Assembly (NCBI RefSeq): GCF_008974285.1
Contig: NZ_BKZV01000003.1
Span: 372,001 to 436,000 of the forward strand
Direction: 5' to 3'
Source: Thermogemmatispora aurantia
GTDB taxonomy: Bacteria; Chloroflexota; Ktedonobacteria; Ktedonobacterales; Ktedonobacteraceae
Length of the DNA stretch: 64,000 nt
Shown: positions 8,669-17,587 of the stretch, in pieces
How positions within the stretch are numbered: the first letter of the stretch is position 1
Layout: every line of letters begins with the position of its first letter
Position numbers and translations under genes: made by a program
The notes under the pieces: generated by a model
What the model saw: the letters and a program-made list of their open reading frames with translations, nothing else
What the model was told of the DNA's origin: nothing
Database searches by the model: none

Positions 8669-9505
8669 TCAGGCCTCCTCGCGCGCAGCCCGCACCTCAT
8701 CCATAAAGCGCCGCACACGCTCCGGGTCGACCGGGTTCCAGGTATAGCCGTCGCGCTTGAGACCAGTGCCGACGATCACTCCATCCGCCACCGCCAGGGT
8801 GGCGCGCACGGTCTCAATACGTACCCCGGTGTTGGCCAGCACTGGTGTGGAAGGAACTGCCGCCTTGGCCTCGCGAATGTGACTGAGATCGGCCTCAGCT
8901 CCAGCCATTGGACCGGAAATCAGAATGGCATCGGCCAGTGAGGAAACAACGACGCTCCGCGCCAGCGCTCCAATGGGGCGCGGGCTAAGTGGACGGGCAA
9001 ACTCCGGCTCGATGTTGAAGAAGAGCCGAATGTTGTCGGCCCCGATCTGCCGGCGATAGTCCAGGGCCGCAGCGGCATCAGGCTGCCAGAGGCCCATGTC
9101 ACTGTCGTAGACACCAGTGAAGACCTCGCGCACGAAACTGGCTCGTACCGCCTGGGCGACCGCCAGCGCCGCCAGTGGGTCCCAGAGCAGGTCAACCCCA
9201 TAAGGCAAGCTCAGATAGGGACGCAGCTCGCCAATGGCGGCGGCCATCGCCGCTACCTGAGCGCGATCGATCTTGAGGGCATAGGGACGATCGCCTTCAT
9301 TGCAGAAGAGCAACCCGTCTACTCCCCCCTCCTGAAGAACTTCCAGATCGCGCCGCAGGGCGTCGACGATGGCGGCCATCCCGCCGCGACTGTCATAGAG
9401 CGGTCGCCCCGGTAAGGGCGGCAAATGCATCATGGCGATCACCGGGCGCGGGCGTCCGAAGAGCTGCTCAAGCACGGAGCCTGGCCCTGCTGCTCTCTCT
9501 GACAT
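8669..9505 (-). CDS. BtpA/SgcQ family protein
   Basis: 278 residues. The family pattern is clear: VIAMMHLPPLPGRP near the N-terminus, DLEVLQEGGVDGLLFCNEGDRPY, YGVDLLWDPLAALAVA, VREVFTGVYDSDMGLW, and a TIM-barrel ending ADGVIVGTGLKRDG with phosphate-binding Gly. BtpA is known in cyanobacteria for photosystem I accumulation, but non-photosynthetic homologues (SgcQ) occur in sugar operons and are thought to be barrel enzymes. Here it lies between a permease and a kinase, which supports a sugar-metabolism enzyme. Confidence 0.85.
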   Translation of the reverse strand: MSERAAGPGSVLEQLFGRPRPVIAMMHLPPLPGRPLYDSRGGMAAIVDALRRDLEVLQEGGVDGLLFCNEGDRPYALKIDRAQVAAMAAAIGELRPYLSLPYGVDLLWDPLAALAVAQAVRASFVREVFTGVYDSDMGLWQPDAAAALDYRRQIGADNIRLFFNIEPEFARPLSPRPIGALARSVVVSSLADAILISGPMAGAEADLSHIREAKAAVPSTPVLANTGVRIETVRATLAVADGVIVGTGLKRDGYTWNPVDPERVRRFMDEVRAAREEA

Positions 9506-9611
9506 CTTCTCTCTTTCTCTCCTGTGAGCGACTTAGCGCACAAGCACATCGGTCTAGGTGACAGACAAGTGGCTGCACTGTCCTCGCGACCGGTCTCACC
9601 CGATCGTCTGT

Positions 9612-9684
9612 TGGTCCTGGTCCAGGTAGAGAGGAGACGGCACGGCTCTCGCCCATGCCTTCCCTCGTTCCCAGACCAGGACCA
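9612..9684. repeat. separated inverted repeat in the btpA-permease gap
   Basis: TGGTCCTGGTC (9612-9622) recurs inverted as GACCAGGACCA (9674-9684), with 51 bp between. It lies in the 314 bp gap between the permease and BtpA-like genes, where no gene is supported, and could fold in the intercistronic mRNA. Confidence 0.4.
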
Positions 9685-9749
9685 GAAGCGGCCTTGGGAC
9701 AGGTCTCTCTCGCCCTCAGCCTGGCTGATTGACTGGCAGGCCGAGGCTG

Positions 9750-9783
9750 CTGTCTGTCTGGCTGTCTGTCTGTCTATCTGTCC
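9750..9783. repeat. TGTC tetranucleotide microsatellite
   Basis: About eight imperfect TGTC units with CTGG/CTAT interruptions lie in the same non-coding gap, 36 bp from the permease stop codon. Confidence 0.6.
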
Positions 9784-9819
9784 CCAGGCGCCCCCCTCTT
9801 CTTCTCCTGTTCTCCTGCC

Positions 9820-11397
9820 CTATTCAGGAGGAATCTCCCGGAAGGCCGCGCTGAGCTGGATGCCCTGGCGCTGGCGGATCAAGCGTACGATCAGATAGTA
9901 GATCAGGCCCAAGATGGGCACGGCGAAGGCCTCCGCCATTGAGAGCAGCGAGACCTTTCCAAAGGCGGTCGTCGCAAAGGTGACATAGAGGACAAAGGCC
10001 CAGCTCAAGAGCATGACGATGCCGACCAGCGTCAGTACAGGGATGCCGAGCAGGCGTGCGCGCACCATCGCCGGCGCCTCTTCAAAGAGCGACGGGCGCG
10101 TGAAGGGCATCAAGATCGCCGCCAGGGCCACAGCGATAAAGGCCAGCGCCATGACCGCAATCACGTTGATCAGGAGGGCGCTCAGGCCCTGATAGATGTT
10201 GAGGTAATTGAGCAACTCGATCCAGAGGGCAATGACCACTGTGGCGATCACCGGCGTGTGCAGGCGCTCGCTCACTTCCGCCACCCCCGCCGGCGCCAGA
10301 CGATCAAAGGACCAGGCGAAGAGGTTGCGCGTGGCGATCATAAAGCCGGTCGGCGTCCACCAGAGCACCGAGAGCACAAAGCAGGCGGTTACAAACACCT
10401 GTAGGAAAGTGGGCAGCGAGAGGAATTTGACCAGCGACGGTAAGTACGGAGCAAATGACAAGGGCGAAGGCGAGACGTTGAAGCCCAGATAGACCAGCGA
10501 GCCAAATTCCGAGCCATAGGTGCGATAGATCAGGGCGCTCCCCAAGATGTAGAGCAGAGCACTGATAAGCAAAGCCCCCAGAATCGAGAAGGTCGCGGTC
10601 CGCCGCACATTCTTGATCTCACCCGCAAAGTAGCCGGTCCATTGGAAGCCCGTGAAGACCTGGAAGGCGTAGATCATAGCGAAGATCGTGCCAGCCCAAT
10701 CAAGACCCGAGCCTGCCGAGAAACCCGCCTTCGTGGCCGCGCTGACCACCCTGGCCAGGGTGGTGCCGCTATGCGCGTTAAAATTGCTGACAAATGCGCT
10801 GTGATCGGTCATCGCCAGACCAACCAGCCAGACCAGCATGCCCAGCCAGACCACGACAAACATCACCAACATGTAGCGCGCTACTCGCCGGGCCCCCAGC
10901 ACCATCAGGCCAGCGAAGACCACGGTGAGGACAGTCGCGATCAGAAATTGCGTGAGCTGGTCGGGGGCCCAGGTGAAACCGGCCACAAAGCCCAGGCTGG
11001 GACCCAGCAGCGTGAGCATGGTCGTGAAATTAAAGGAGATCCAGGTCGTGAAGACAAAGGTCAGCGTCAGATTGGTTAAGAAGCCAATCCCCGGCCCCAG
11101 TACCCGGCTGACCCAGACATAGTCACCGCCGGAGCGCGGCATCGCTACCGTGAAATAGAGGTAGACCATGCCAAAGCAGAAGACCAGCGGCAGGGAGAGC
11201 AAGAAGGAGATCAGGACATTCGCACCAGGCCAGAAGGTGGGCGCAAATGAGAAGACCTGGGTGATCCCCACCGGAATGAGGACAGCGGAAAACACCAGGT
11301 TGAAGGCGTCAAACGGCGACAGCTCGCGCACCAGACCGGTGGCATTGCGAACAAAATGCGTCGTGGTGCCAGCTGCTCCCTTGCTGACGGTAGACAT
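9820..11397 (-). CDS. APC-superfamily permease
   Basis: 525 residues, highly hydrophobic with 12 or more predicted membrane helices. The first helix contains the broken-helix phrase FSAVLIPVG and a later ...MPRSGGDYVWVSRVLG matches the conserved APC motif following helix 2. Such carriers import amino acids, amines or related solutes by proton or sodium coupling. Its place ahead of a BtpA-like protein, FGGY kinase and SDR under a LacI regulator suggests that the substrate may be a polyol or modified sugar, unusual for this superfamily, but that is inference. Confidence 0.85.
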   Translation of the reverse strand: MSTVSKGAAGTTTHFVRNATGLVRELSPFDAFNLVFSAVLIPVGITQVFSFAPTFWPGANVLISFLLSLPLVFCFGMVYLYFTVAMPRSGGDYVWVSRVLGPGIGFLTNLTLTFVFTTWISFNFTTMLTLLGPSLGFVAGFTWAPDQLTQFLIATVLTVVFAGLMVLGARRVARYMLVMFVVVWLGMLVWLVGLAMTDHSAFVSNFNAHSGTTLARVVSAATKAGFSAGSGLDWAGTIFAMIYAFQVFTGFQWTGYFAGEIKNVRRTATFSILGALLISALLYILGSALIYRTYGSEFGSLVYLGFNVSPSPLSFAPYLPSLVKFLSLPTFLQVFVTACFVLSVLWWTPTGFMIATRNLFAWSFDRLAPAGVAEVSERLHTPVIATVVIALWIELLNYLNIYQGLSALLINVIAVMALAFIAVALAAILMPFTRPSLFEEAPAMVRARLLGIPVLTLVGIVMLLSWAFVLYVTFATTAFGKVSLLSMAEAFAVPILGLIYYLIVRLIRQRQGIQLSAAFREIPPE

Positions 11398-11501
11398 CAG
11401 ATCCTCCCTCCAGATGCAGGGGAATGCAAACAGCGGACAACAGCGATAGCTGTCCCTCCCGGCAAAAGCAGCTCACCGTGGGAGAGAGTCATGTGACTAT
11501 G

Positions 11502-11521
11502 ATGTCCAGAGATCAGGACAT
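11502..11521. promoter_or_regulatory. inverted repeat upstream of the APC permease, possible operator
   Basis: ATGTCC (11502-11507) and GGACAT (11516-11521) form a 6+8+6 inverted repeat about 105 bp upstream of the permease start. It does not resemble the LacI-type site at 12752. Candidate only. Confidence 0.3.
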
Positions 11522-11627
11522 ACGACTGGCCTGACAGGTTGAAACAGAGGAAAACCAGGGTGTTGTGCTGCTCTCACCTCCAGAGGCGAATTCGATCTTA
11601 CCATCAAGCGGCGATGGATGAAAGTCA

Positions 11628-12719
11628 CTAGCGCAGCTGCGGCGGTGGCGCCACCGACTCGCGTACCACGAGCGTGACCGGTAGAACGACGTGCGGGATC
11701 ACAGGCGTGGCCTCCGCAGAGGGCTGATGCTCATGATTGGCGCGCTCGCGGTCACGGTGGTGCTCGTGGGCCTCGATGCGCTGGAGCAGCAGCTCCACGG
11801 CGGCAGTGGCTACCCGCGTCGATGGCTGTTGGACCGTCGTTAGCGATGGCGTGATCATGGCCGTGAACTCAACGCCATCGAAGCCAGTGAGCGAGCAGTC
11901 GCGCGGCACCTGTAGCTGCAGCTCACGCAAGGCGCGCAGCGCCCCAAGAGCAATCATATCGTTGGCCGCCACGACCGCGGTCGGACGCTCGTCCCCCACA
12001 GCAGCAAAGACTCCCTCACGCGCACAGGCATGGATGGTCTCGTAACCGTGACTGGCGCGATACTCGCCAAAGCGCAGGAGCAGGTTTACGGTGGCGGACG
12101 CACTCCCGCCTTCGGCCAGGCCGGCGCGGAGACCATTCAGGCGATCGGTGACAGTGGGCAGACCCTCCGGCCCACCGATAAAGAGCAGCGAGCGGTGCCC
12201 CAACTGCGCAAGCAGCCGCCCAAGCTGGCGCCCCCCATCAAAGTTGTCCACGAAGACGCCTGGCAGATTATCGATACGCTCGTCAACGACTACCACAGGC
12301 ACCCCGGCAGCCACCGCCTCCAGCAGCGCTCGATTGGGAACGCGCGTCCCGGGGAAATAGAGCAGGCCGTCAACCTGACGACTGAGCAGCATCGAAAGAT
12401 AGTCGGCCTCCCGCTTCGGATCAAGATTCGTGTTACAGAGAATGACGCTATAGCCCCGGTCGTGCGCGGCGATCTCCATCGCCTCAGCCATGCTGCCAAA
12501 GAACGGGTTGGCCAGGTCCGGCACCAGCAGCCCTAGCGAACGGCTGCTTTTGCTCACCAGGCCCTGGGCCAGCCGATTCGGGCGATAGCCCAGACGCTCG
12601 ATGGCTTCCAGAACCCGCAGGCGCGTAGGCTCGCTGATCGGTCTCCGCCCCGAGAGCACATGCGAGACCGTGCTTACCGAGACACCCGCCGCCCGCGCAA
12701 CATCTTTGATGGTGGTCAT
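11628..12719 (-). CDS. LacI-family transcriptional regulator
   Basis: 363 residues. Starts with the textbook LacI helix-turn-helix and hinge: MTTIKDVARAAGVSVSTVSH, then RRPISEPTRLRVLEAIERLGYRPNRLA. Residues 60-310 form the periplasmic-binding-protein-like sensor (LGLLVPDLANPFF, VDGLLYFPG, AVVAANDMIALGAL, SLTGFDG). Near the C-terminus (about 318-332) there is an unusual His/Glu/Arg-rich insertion before the last strand. The promoter contains two AAAACGTTTT sites, so it probably represses itself. The divergent or downstream target is likely the permease/BtpA/FGGY/SDR operon 230 bp further along the same strand. Confidence 0.92.
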   Translation of the reverse strand: MTTIKDVARAAGVSVSTVSHVLSGRRPISEPTRLRVLEAIERLGYRPNRLAQGLVSKSSRSLGLLVPDLANPFFGSMAEAMEIAAHDRGYSVILCNTNLDPKREADYLSMLLSRQVDGLLYFPGTRVPNRALLEAVAAGVPVVVVDERIDNLPGVFVDNFDGGRQLGRLLAQLGHRSLLFIGGPEGLPTVTDRLNGLRAGLAEGGSASATVNLLLRFGEYRASHGYETIHACAREGVFAAVGDERPTAVVAANDMIALGALRALRELQLQVPRDCSLTGFDGVEFTAMITPSLTTVQQPSTRVATAAVELLLQRIEAHEHHRDRERANHEHQPSAEATPVIPHVVLPVTLVVRESVAPPPQLR

Positions 12720-12751
12720 CCCTGCTCCGCTTAGGACCTTTCACCAGGTAA

Positions 12752-12807
12752 TCAAAACGTTTTGACTTTGATAGGGGAAGTATAAGGGAAAACGTTTTGA
12801 TTGTCAA
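12752..12807 (-). promoter_or_regulatory. lacI-type promoter with two AAAACGTTTT operators
   Basis: Read on the minus strand: TTGACA at 12802-12807, a 17 bp spacer, and TATACT at 12779-12784. One AAAACGTTTT palindrome (12789-12798) fills the spacer; a second, TCAAAACGTTTTGA (12752-12765), lies just past the expected start point. Centres are 35 bp apart. The core CG-centred palindrome is the classic LacI/GalR-family operator, so autorepression is likely. Confidence 0.85.
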
Positions 12808-12945
12808 GGGGTAGGGCCTGGCTGCCGCCCTGTCGTCCGCTGCTGGTCGCGAGCGCAGGCCAGGGTGGAACAGTGGGCGAGAGCGGCAGCCCACCAGAGG
12901 GATCTTTGAGCGCCAAGGCACCGGGACATCAGGCCCTGTGCAATC

Positions 12946-14244
12946 TCAGGTCCTGGGAGCAGCCTCAAAGCTCTGCTCGATCAGCAGGCGCAGCTCTTCG
13001 GCACCTACAGCGCGCGGACTGTTGACGAGGAGGCGCTGCTGTTTGAGCGCTCCCTCGACGAGGGCTGGTATCTCCTCACCTGTATAGCCGAGCGCCCCCA
13101 GGTCGCTGGGCACCCCCGTATCGCGCATGAGGGTCAGCAAGGTCTGTGGCAGGATCTCGCGTCGCTGCGCCTCATTCAAGCCGCTGACCTGGGCCCCGAG
13201 CAACTGGGCTGCCCGCAGATGACGCTCCGGGTCAGCGGGATAGGTCCAGCGAAAGGTTGCTGGCGCGGTGACGATCACTGAGAGGCCATGCGGGATGAGC
13301 GGCTCTTCGCGCGGATAGTCAGGCGGCGAGAAGCGCTTGACCATGCCGGCGATGGGATAGGCGAGGGCATGCGGAATATGGACGCCGGCGTTGCCGAAGC
13401 CGATGCCGGCATAGGTGGCTGCCAGCGCCAGATAGGTGCGGGCCTCGACGTCCATGCCGTTGAGGACGGCCCTGCGCAGGTAGCGCCCGAGATATTCCAG
13501 CGCCTTCTCGCACCAGAGATCGCTGATGGGATTGCTCCCTACATAGACCGGACGCTCCTCCGGCTTGTGGCGCGGGCGGGCGTGGTAAGGCCGGCTGGTA
13601 TAGGACTCCAGCGCGTGGGTGAGGACATCGAAGCCAGGATAGGCCGTCGCCATCGGTGGCAGGGTGACTGTGTTGAGGGGGTCGATAATAGCGAATGTGG
13701 GACGGAGAAAGGGGTGCGAGATGCCAGTTTTGACTTTGAGAGCGAGGATATCTAGAATGGCCACCGCCGTTGTTTCGCTGCCTGTGCCGGCGGTTGTCGG
13801 TATGGCGATGAGCGGCTTGAGCGGTCCGGGGACGGGCTGCCCCTTGCCGATGGGCTTATTGACGTAGTCCATGAGCGGCGCCGGGTAGGTGGCATAGAGG
13901 CGCGCCCACTTGGCAGTATCGATGCTGCTGCCTCCGCCAATGGCGATCATTCCATCGTAGTTGCGGCCCTCGATGAAGCGGGCGATCTCTTCAAACGAGC
14001 GATCCGTCGGTTCGACGTGAACGTCATCGTAGATGTCTGCCTGGAGGCCCGCCTCGGTGAGCAGACGGCGCACGCGCTCGGGCAGGCCGAGCTGCATGAG
14101 GCCGCGATCGGTGACGATCAAGGCGCGCTGGATACCCAGCCGTTTGGCATCATAGGCCACTTCGGCAGTTGCTCCTACGCCAAACTTGATGGGGGTCATC
14201 TCCATGACAAAGACGGTTTCGTTCGGAATGTCGAGGCACCCCAT
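12946..14244 (-). CDS. iron-containing alcohol dehydrogenase (hydroxyacid-oxoacid transhydrogenase-like)
   Basis: 432 residues of the group III dehydrogenase family. NAD-binding IAIGGGSSIDTAKWA near 98-112 and PTTAGTGSETT near 148-158 are diagnostic; metal-binding residues are seen in FDVLTHALESYTS and in the later VHIPHALAYPIAG and IPHGLSVIV. The pattern of inserts (YHARPRHKPEER) resembles ADHFE1-type hydroxyacid-oxoacid transhydrogenases, which oxidise 4-hydroxybutyrate-like acids. It ends a seven-gene catabolic operon, 6 bp after the acyl-CoA ligase gene. Confidence 0.87.
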   Translation of the reverse strand: MGCLDIPNETVFVMEMTPIKFGVGATAEVAYDAKRLGIQRALIVTDRGLMQLGLPERVRRLLTEAGLQADIYDDVHVEPTDRSFEEIARFIEGRNYDGMIAIGGGSSIDTAKWARLYATYPAPLMDYVNKPIGKGQPVPGPLKPLIAIPTTAGTGSETTAVAILDILALKVKTGISHPFLRPTFAIIDPLNTVTLPPMATAYPGFDVLTHALESYTSRPYHARPRHKPEERPVYVGSNPISDLWCEKALEYLGRYLRRAVLNGMDVEARTYLALAATYAGIGFGNAGVHIPHALAYPIAGMVKRFSPPDYPREEPLIPHGLSVIVTAPATFRWTYPADPERHLRAAQLLGAQVSGLNEAQRREILPQTLLTLMRDTGVPSDLGALGYTGEEIPALVEGALKQQRLLVNSPRAVGAEELRLLIEQSFEAAPRT

Positions 14245-14250
14245 GATGGT

Positions 14251-15870
14251 TCATCTCCCTCGCAGTAGCTGCTTCATGACCTTCCCGCCAGGGTTGCGCG
14301 GCAGCTCGTCCCGCACTTCGATCAGCGCTGGCACTTTAAACGAGGCCAGGTGCTGCGCCGCGAAGGTCCGCAGCGCTTCGCTATCCAGCACCTGACCCGG
14401 ACGCGGCACCACTACCGCCTTCACGATTTCTCCGTAGAACGGGTCCGCCTGTCCAACGACGGCCACTTCCAGCACAGCGGGATGGCCATACAGAACATTT
14501 TCGACTTCGGCGCAGTAGATTTTTTCTCCTGCTCTATTAATCATATCCTTTTTGCGATCCACAATGTGCACGAAACCATCCTCGTCAAGGCGGGCCATGT
14601 CACCTGTCAGGAACCAGCCGCCGTCGAGAAAGGCCGCCTGCGTCGCCTCTGGATTGCGCCAGTACTCTTTGAAGACCATAGGGCCGCGAATAGCCAGCTC
14701 GCCGACCTCCCCTGGAGGCACCGGCTCATGATGATCGCCTACAACCAGCAGCTCGCTGACCGGCAGGGGCAACCCCGCCGAGCCGGGTCGCTCTAGCTTG
14801 TAGCGGTCCGGCAGGCAGGTCGCAGGCGAGGTGGTCTCGGTCAGGCCGTAGAAGTTGAAAAACCGCACCTGCGGGGCTTGCTGCGTCCAGCTCCGCACGA
14901 CATCTGGTGGCAAAGGGGCCCCACCCGAGGCCGCCAGGCGCAGCGATGAGCTGTCGCGCTGCCGAAAATCGCTGTGATTCATGAGCATGATGTACATCGT
15001 GGGCACGCCGAAGAAGTGTGTCACACGCTCGCGTTCGATCAGCTCTAGTGCCGGGCCGGGCCGGAAAGGCAGGCGCTGCAGGACAAGCGTGCCACCCTGA
15101 TAGAGAAACTGGGCGAACTGGGCCGCCAGCCCGGTAATATGAAAGATGGGAACGCCGAGCAGAGTGACGTCGTCAGCGCTCAGTCCCTTGACCAGCTCGT
15201 AGTTGAGGAGGGTGTGGATGAGGTTAAAGTGGGTGCAGATGACTCCCTTGGGCAGGCCGGTGGTCCCCGAGGTATAGCAGAGGTAGACCGGGCTGTCTTC
15301 GTCGATCTCGACCGGCCTGGGGTGGCCGCCGCGCAGCAGGTCGCGCCAGGGACGAGTTCCCGCCTGCCCCTGGGCGTGCTCGTCGCCAATCACAAAGACG
15401 CCCCGGAGTTCCTTCAAGGCTGCCTGCTCTGGGGCCAGTTGCTCCCAGTGCTCTGTTGTTGTAATCAGCACCCGGCTGCCAGAATGCGCCAGCAAAGCCC
15501 CCAGCTCCGGCCCACGCAGGCGCGTATTGAGTGGTACCAGCACCGCCCCCAGCAACGAGCAGCCAACTGCGGCAATGACGAACTCCGGGAGGTTGCCGGT
15601 AAGAACCGCCAGGCGCTCGCCAACGCCGAAAGCGTAATCCTCTTGCAGAACTGCTGCCAGTGAACAGGCCTCCTCCCAGAGGTGACGATAGCTCCAGCGC
15701 TGGCCTTCGAAGACCAGCGCGGTTTTCTCTGGGAAGGTCTCCACCGAGCGGCGCAGTACCTCGTTGAAATGCCGTGGGCGACGAGCATAGGTCAGGACCG
15801 TTCTGCCGTAATGGGTCTCGCGTGTGCGCTCTGGAAGAGGCCCAGACGTAACTGACGGCTCCGGCCTCAT
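14251..15870 (-). CDS. AMP-binding acyl-CoA synthetase
   Basis: 539 residues from the ATG at 15870, which has AAAGGAGGAGG just upstream; an ATG at 15906 would add 12 residues without a good site. Adenylate-forming enzyme: A3 P-loop CYTSGTTGLPKGV, A5 FNFYGLTETTS, A7 WFLTGDMARLDEDGF, A8 IVDRKKDMINRAGEK and A10 catalytic Lys in NPGGKVMKQ. It activates a carboxylic acid to its CoA ester, probably the acid made by the Mo-hydroxylase/SDR/cyclase genes upstream. Confidence 0.92.
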   Translation of the reverse strand: MRPEPSVTSGPLPERTRETHYGRTVLTYARRPRHFNEVLRRSVETFPEKTALVFEGQRWSYRHLWEEACSLAAVLQEDYAFGVGERLAVLTGNLPEFVIAAVGCSLLGAVLVPLNTRLRGPELGALLAHSGSRVLITTTEHWEQLAPEQAALKELRGVFVIGDEHAQGQAGTRPWRDLLRGGHPRPVEIDEDSPVYLCYTSGTTGLPKGVICTHFNLIHTLLNYELVKGLSADDVTLLGVPIFHITGLAAQFAQFLYQGGTLVLQRLPFRPGPALELIERERVTHFFGVPTMYIMLMNHSDFRQRDSSSLRLAASGGAPLPPDVVRSWTQQAPQVRFFNFYGLTETTSPATCLPDRYKLERPGSAGLPLPVSELLVVGDHHEPVPPGEVGELAIRGPMVFKEYWRNPEATQAAFLDGGWFLTGDMARLDEDGFVHIVDRKKDMINRAGEKIYCAEVENVLYGHPAVLEVAVVGQADPFYGEIVKAVVVPRPGQVLDSEALRTFAAQHLASFKVPALIEVRDELPRNPGGKVMKQLLRGR

Positions 15871-15945
15871 CTTTCCTCCTCCTCCTTTCCTGAGTGATTC
15901 AGTCATTTCTTCTCTCTGGCCCTGGGCCTCGTCCCGGGCGGCATT

Positions 15946-16656
15946 TCACCGCTTGTCATCGATCTCGTCTTCGAGAATGGCGACAGCGCGCACCGGCGAG
16001 CCGGTGCCCTGGCGAATGCGCAGGGGGAAGCCGGCAAAGATGAAGCGTCGCCCCACCAGTTGCTCAAGGTTGGCCAGGTTCTCGTAATGGGTGATTCCGT
16101 GGGCACGGCACATCATATGACAGGGATAGGTTCGGCTGATGGGATTATCTGGGCTGGGCGCGTCCACGCCGAAGGTTTTGACCCCATGCTCAACCAGCCA
16201 GCTGCTTCCAGCCTCATCGAGGCCGGGGTACTGGCTCAGATAGGCAGCGGTACCGTGGTAACGGTTGTAGGTGCCAGTGTAGAGCAACAGGATATCGCCG
16301 CGCCGCAGCTCGCTTCTGGAGCCTTCCAGGGCCAGATCGAGATCGCGCGCTCCGATGTAGCTCTGCGGCTCCTTAAAGGAGACATCAAGGCAGAGCGCTG
16401 GACCATAGAAGAGATCGAGCGCCATCTGGTCGATCGAGGGAGCCTCGGGACGCGGATCAAGGTGGCTGAGAGCGTCAACGTGAGTGGGACCGTGGTCGCT
16501 CATGAGCAGCCCGCGCGACTGGTAGGAGAAACCACCTTCGAAGTTCCTGCGCGTCTCTTCATGCGAATGGTGCTCCCAGATCACGGTCTTCAGGTGACCC
16601 GGATAGACGTACATGCCCTGGTAGATTTCCTGGGATAGGTCGATCAGGCGTGTCAT
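15946..16656 (-). CDS. cyclase-family (kynurenine formamidase-like) metal hydrolase
   Basis: 236 residues from the ATG at 16656, which has GGAGGGA upstream; the longer frame above it has no site. The family metal motif appears as DHGPTHVDALSHLDP (variant of H-x-G-T-H-x-D-x-P-x-H) near residue 58. Further signs are LDLFYGPALCLDVS, GDILLLYTG and GVDAPSPDN, typical of the cyclase/KynB fold. These enzymes open amide or lactone rings. Its operon partners suggest it hydrolyses a ring intermediate of a heterocycle or lactone pathway. Confidence 0.88.
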   Translation of the reverse strand: MTRLIDLSQEIYQGMYVYPGHLKTVIWEHHSHEETRRNFEGGFSYQSRGLLMSDHGPTHVDALSHLDPRPEAPSIDQMALDLFYGPALCLDVSFKEPQSYIGARDLDLALEGSRSELRRGDILLLYTGTYNRYHGTAAYLSQYPGLDEAGSSWLVEHGVKTFGVDAPSPDNPISRTYPCHMMCRAHGITHYENLANLEQLVGRRFIFAGFPLRIRQGTGSPVRAVAILEDEIDDKR

Positions 16657-16708
16657 TGTTCGCAATCCCTCCGCGTGTAGAATAGCTGACCTGATGGGCC
16701 TCTCGCTC

Positions 16709-17488
16709 TTAATACATGACGATGCCCGCTGAGACATTGAGGTCCTCCCCTGTGATGGAAGCCGCCTGCTCCGAGGCCAGGAAGACCGCCGCGGCAGCGA
16801 CCTCTTCCGCCGCAACCAGCCGCCCGAGAGGGGCATCGCGCAGGAAGGTTGCGCGCGCCTCCTCCAGACTGATACCCTTGATCTCAGCTTGCTTGCGGAT
16901 GACCTGTTCGATGCGCTCGCCCTCGACGGGACCAGGAGAGATCACATTGACGCGGATGCCATAGGGGCCAACCTCCCAGGCCAAGGTACGCGCCAGCCCC
17001 ACCAGCGCCAGTTTGCTGGCTGCATAGGGTGTGCGTCCGAACAGGGGCCGTTTACCGGTCATCGAGCCAATGAAGAGAATGCAGCCGGAAGCCTGAGCGA
17101 TCATCAGCGGGAGCAAGGCCCGGCAGCAGAGAAAGGGGCCGCGGACATTGACAGCAAAGGTCTCTTCCCAGGCGTCAGGGGTGACCTCCCAGAGGGGGGT
17201 GGTTGGTCCAGCGGTGCCGCTGTTATTGACCAGGATATCTACCCGTCCAAAATGCTCGCGCACGGCCTGAGCAAGTCCGGCGACCGCCGTCGCCTCGCTG
17301 ACGTCGGTCGGAATGACCACGGCCTCGCCACCGAGGTCGCTGACCATCCGGCGCGTTTCTTCAAGGGCGGCCACAGAGCGAGCGGCCAGCGCCAACCGAG
17401 CGCCGGCTCGGGCGTAGGCCAGGGCGATCGCGCGACCGATGCCACGTCCGCCACCGGTGATGACGGCCACTTTCTCCTGCAAGAGCAT
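16709..17488 (-). CDS. SDR family oxidoreductase
   Basis: 259 residues from the ATG at 17488; GAGGAGG lies 8 bp upstream, whereas the TTG two codons earlier is too close to it. Cofactor loop TGGGRGIGRAIA, NNSG, Ser in FIGSMTGKR and YAASK (Tyr-x3-Lys) place it in the classical SDR family. LALAARSVA (Arg after strand 2) favours NADPH. It sits between the Mo-hydroxylase large subunit and the cyclase-family gene, within the same operon. Confidence 0.9.
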   Translation of the reverse strand: MLLQEKVAVITGGGRGIGRAIALAYARAGARLALAARSVAALEETRRMVSDLGGEAVVIPTDVSEATAVAGLAQAVREHFGRVDILVNNSGTAGPTTPLWEVTPDAWEETFAVNVRGPFLCCRALLPLMIAQASGCILFIGSMTGKRPLFGRTPYAASKLALVGLARTLAWEVGPYGIRVNVISPGPVEGERIEQVIRKQAEIKGISLEEARATFLRDAPLGRLVAAEEVAAAAVFLASEQAASITGEDLNVSAGIVMY

Positions 17489-17587
17489 ATGCAATGCCTC
17501 CTCAGCGGAACGCTATGCAGAGCCAGACGAAAGAGGAGGCAGCCCGCTCCAAAACGAGCGGCTGCCTGCGGTGGTAGGGTCGTCGCC

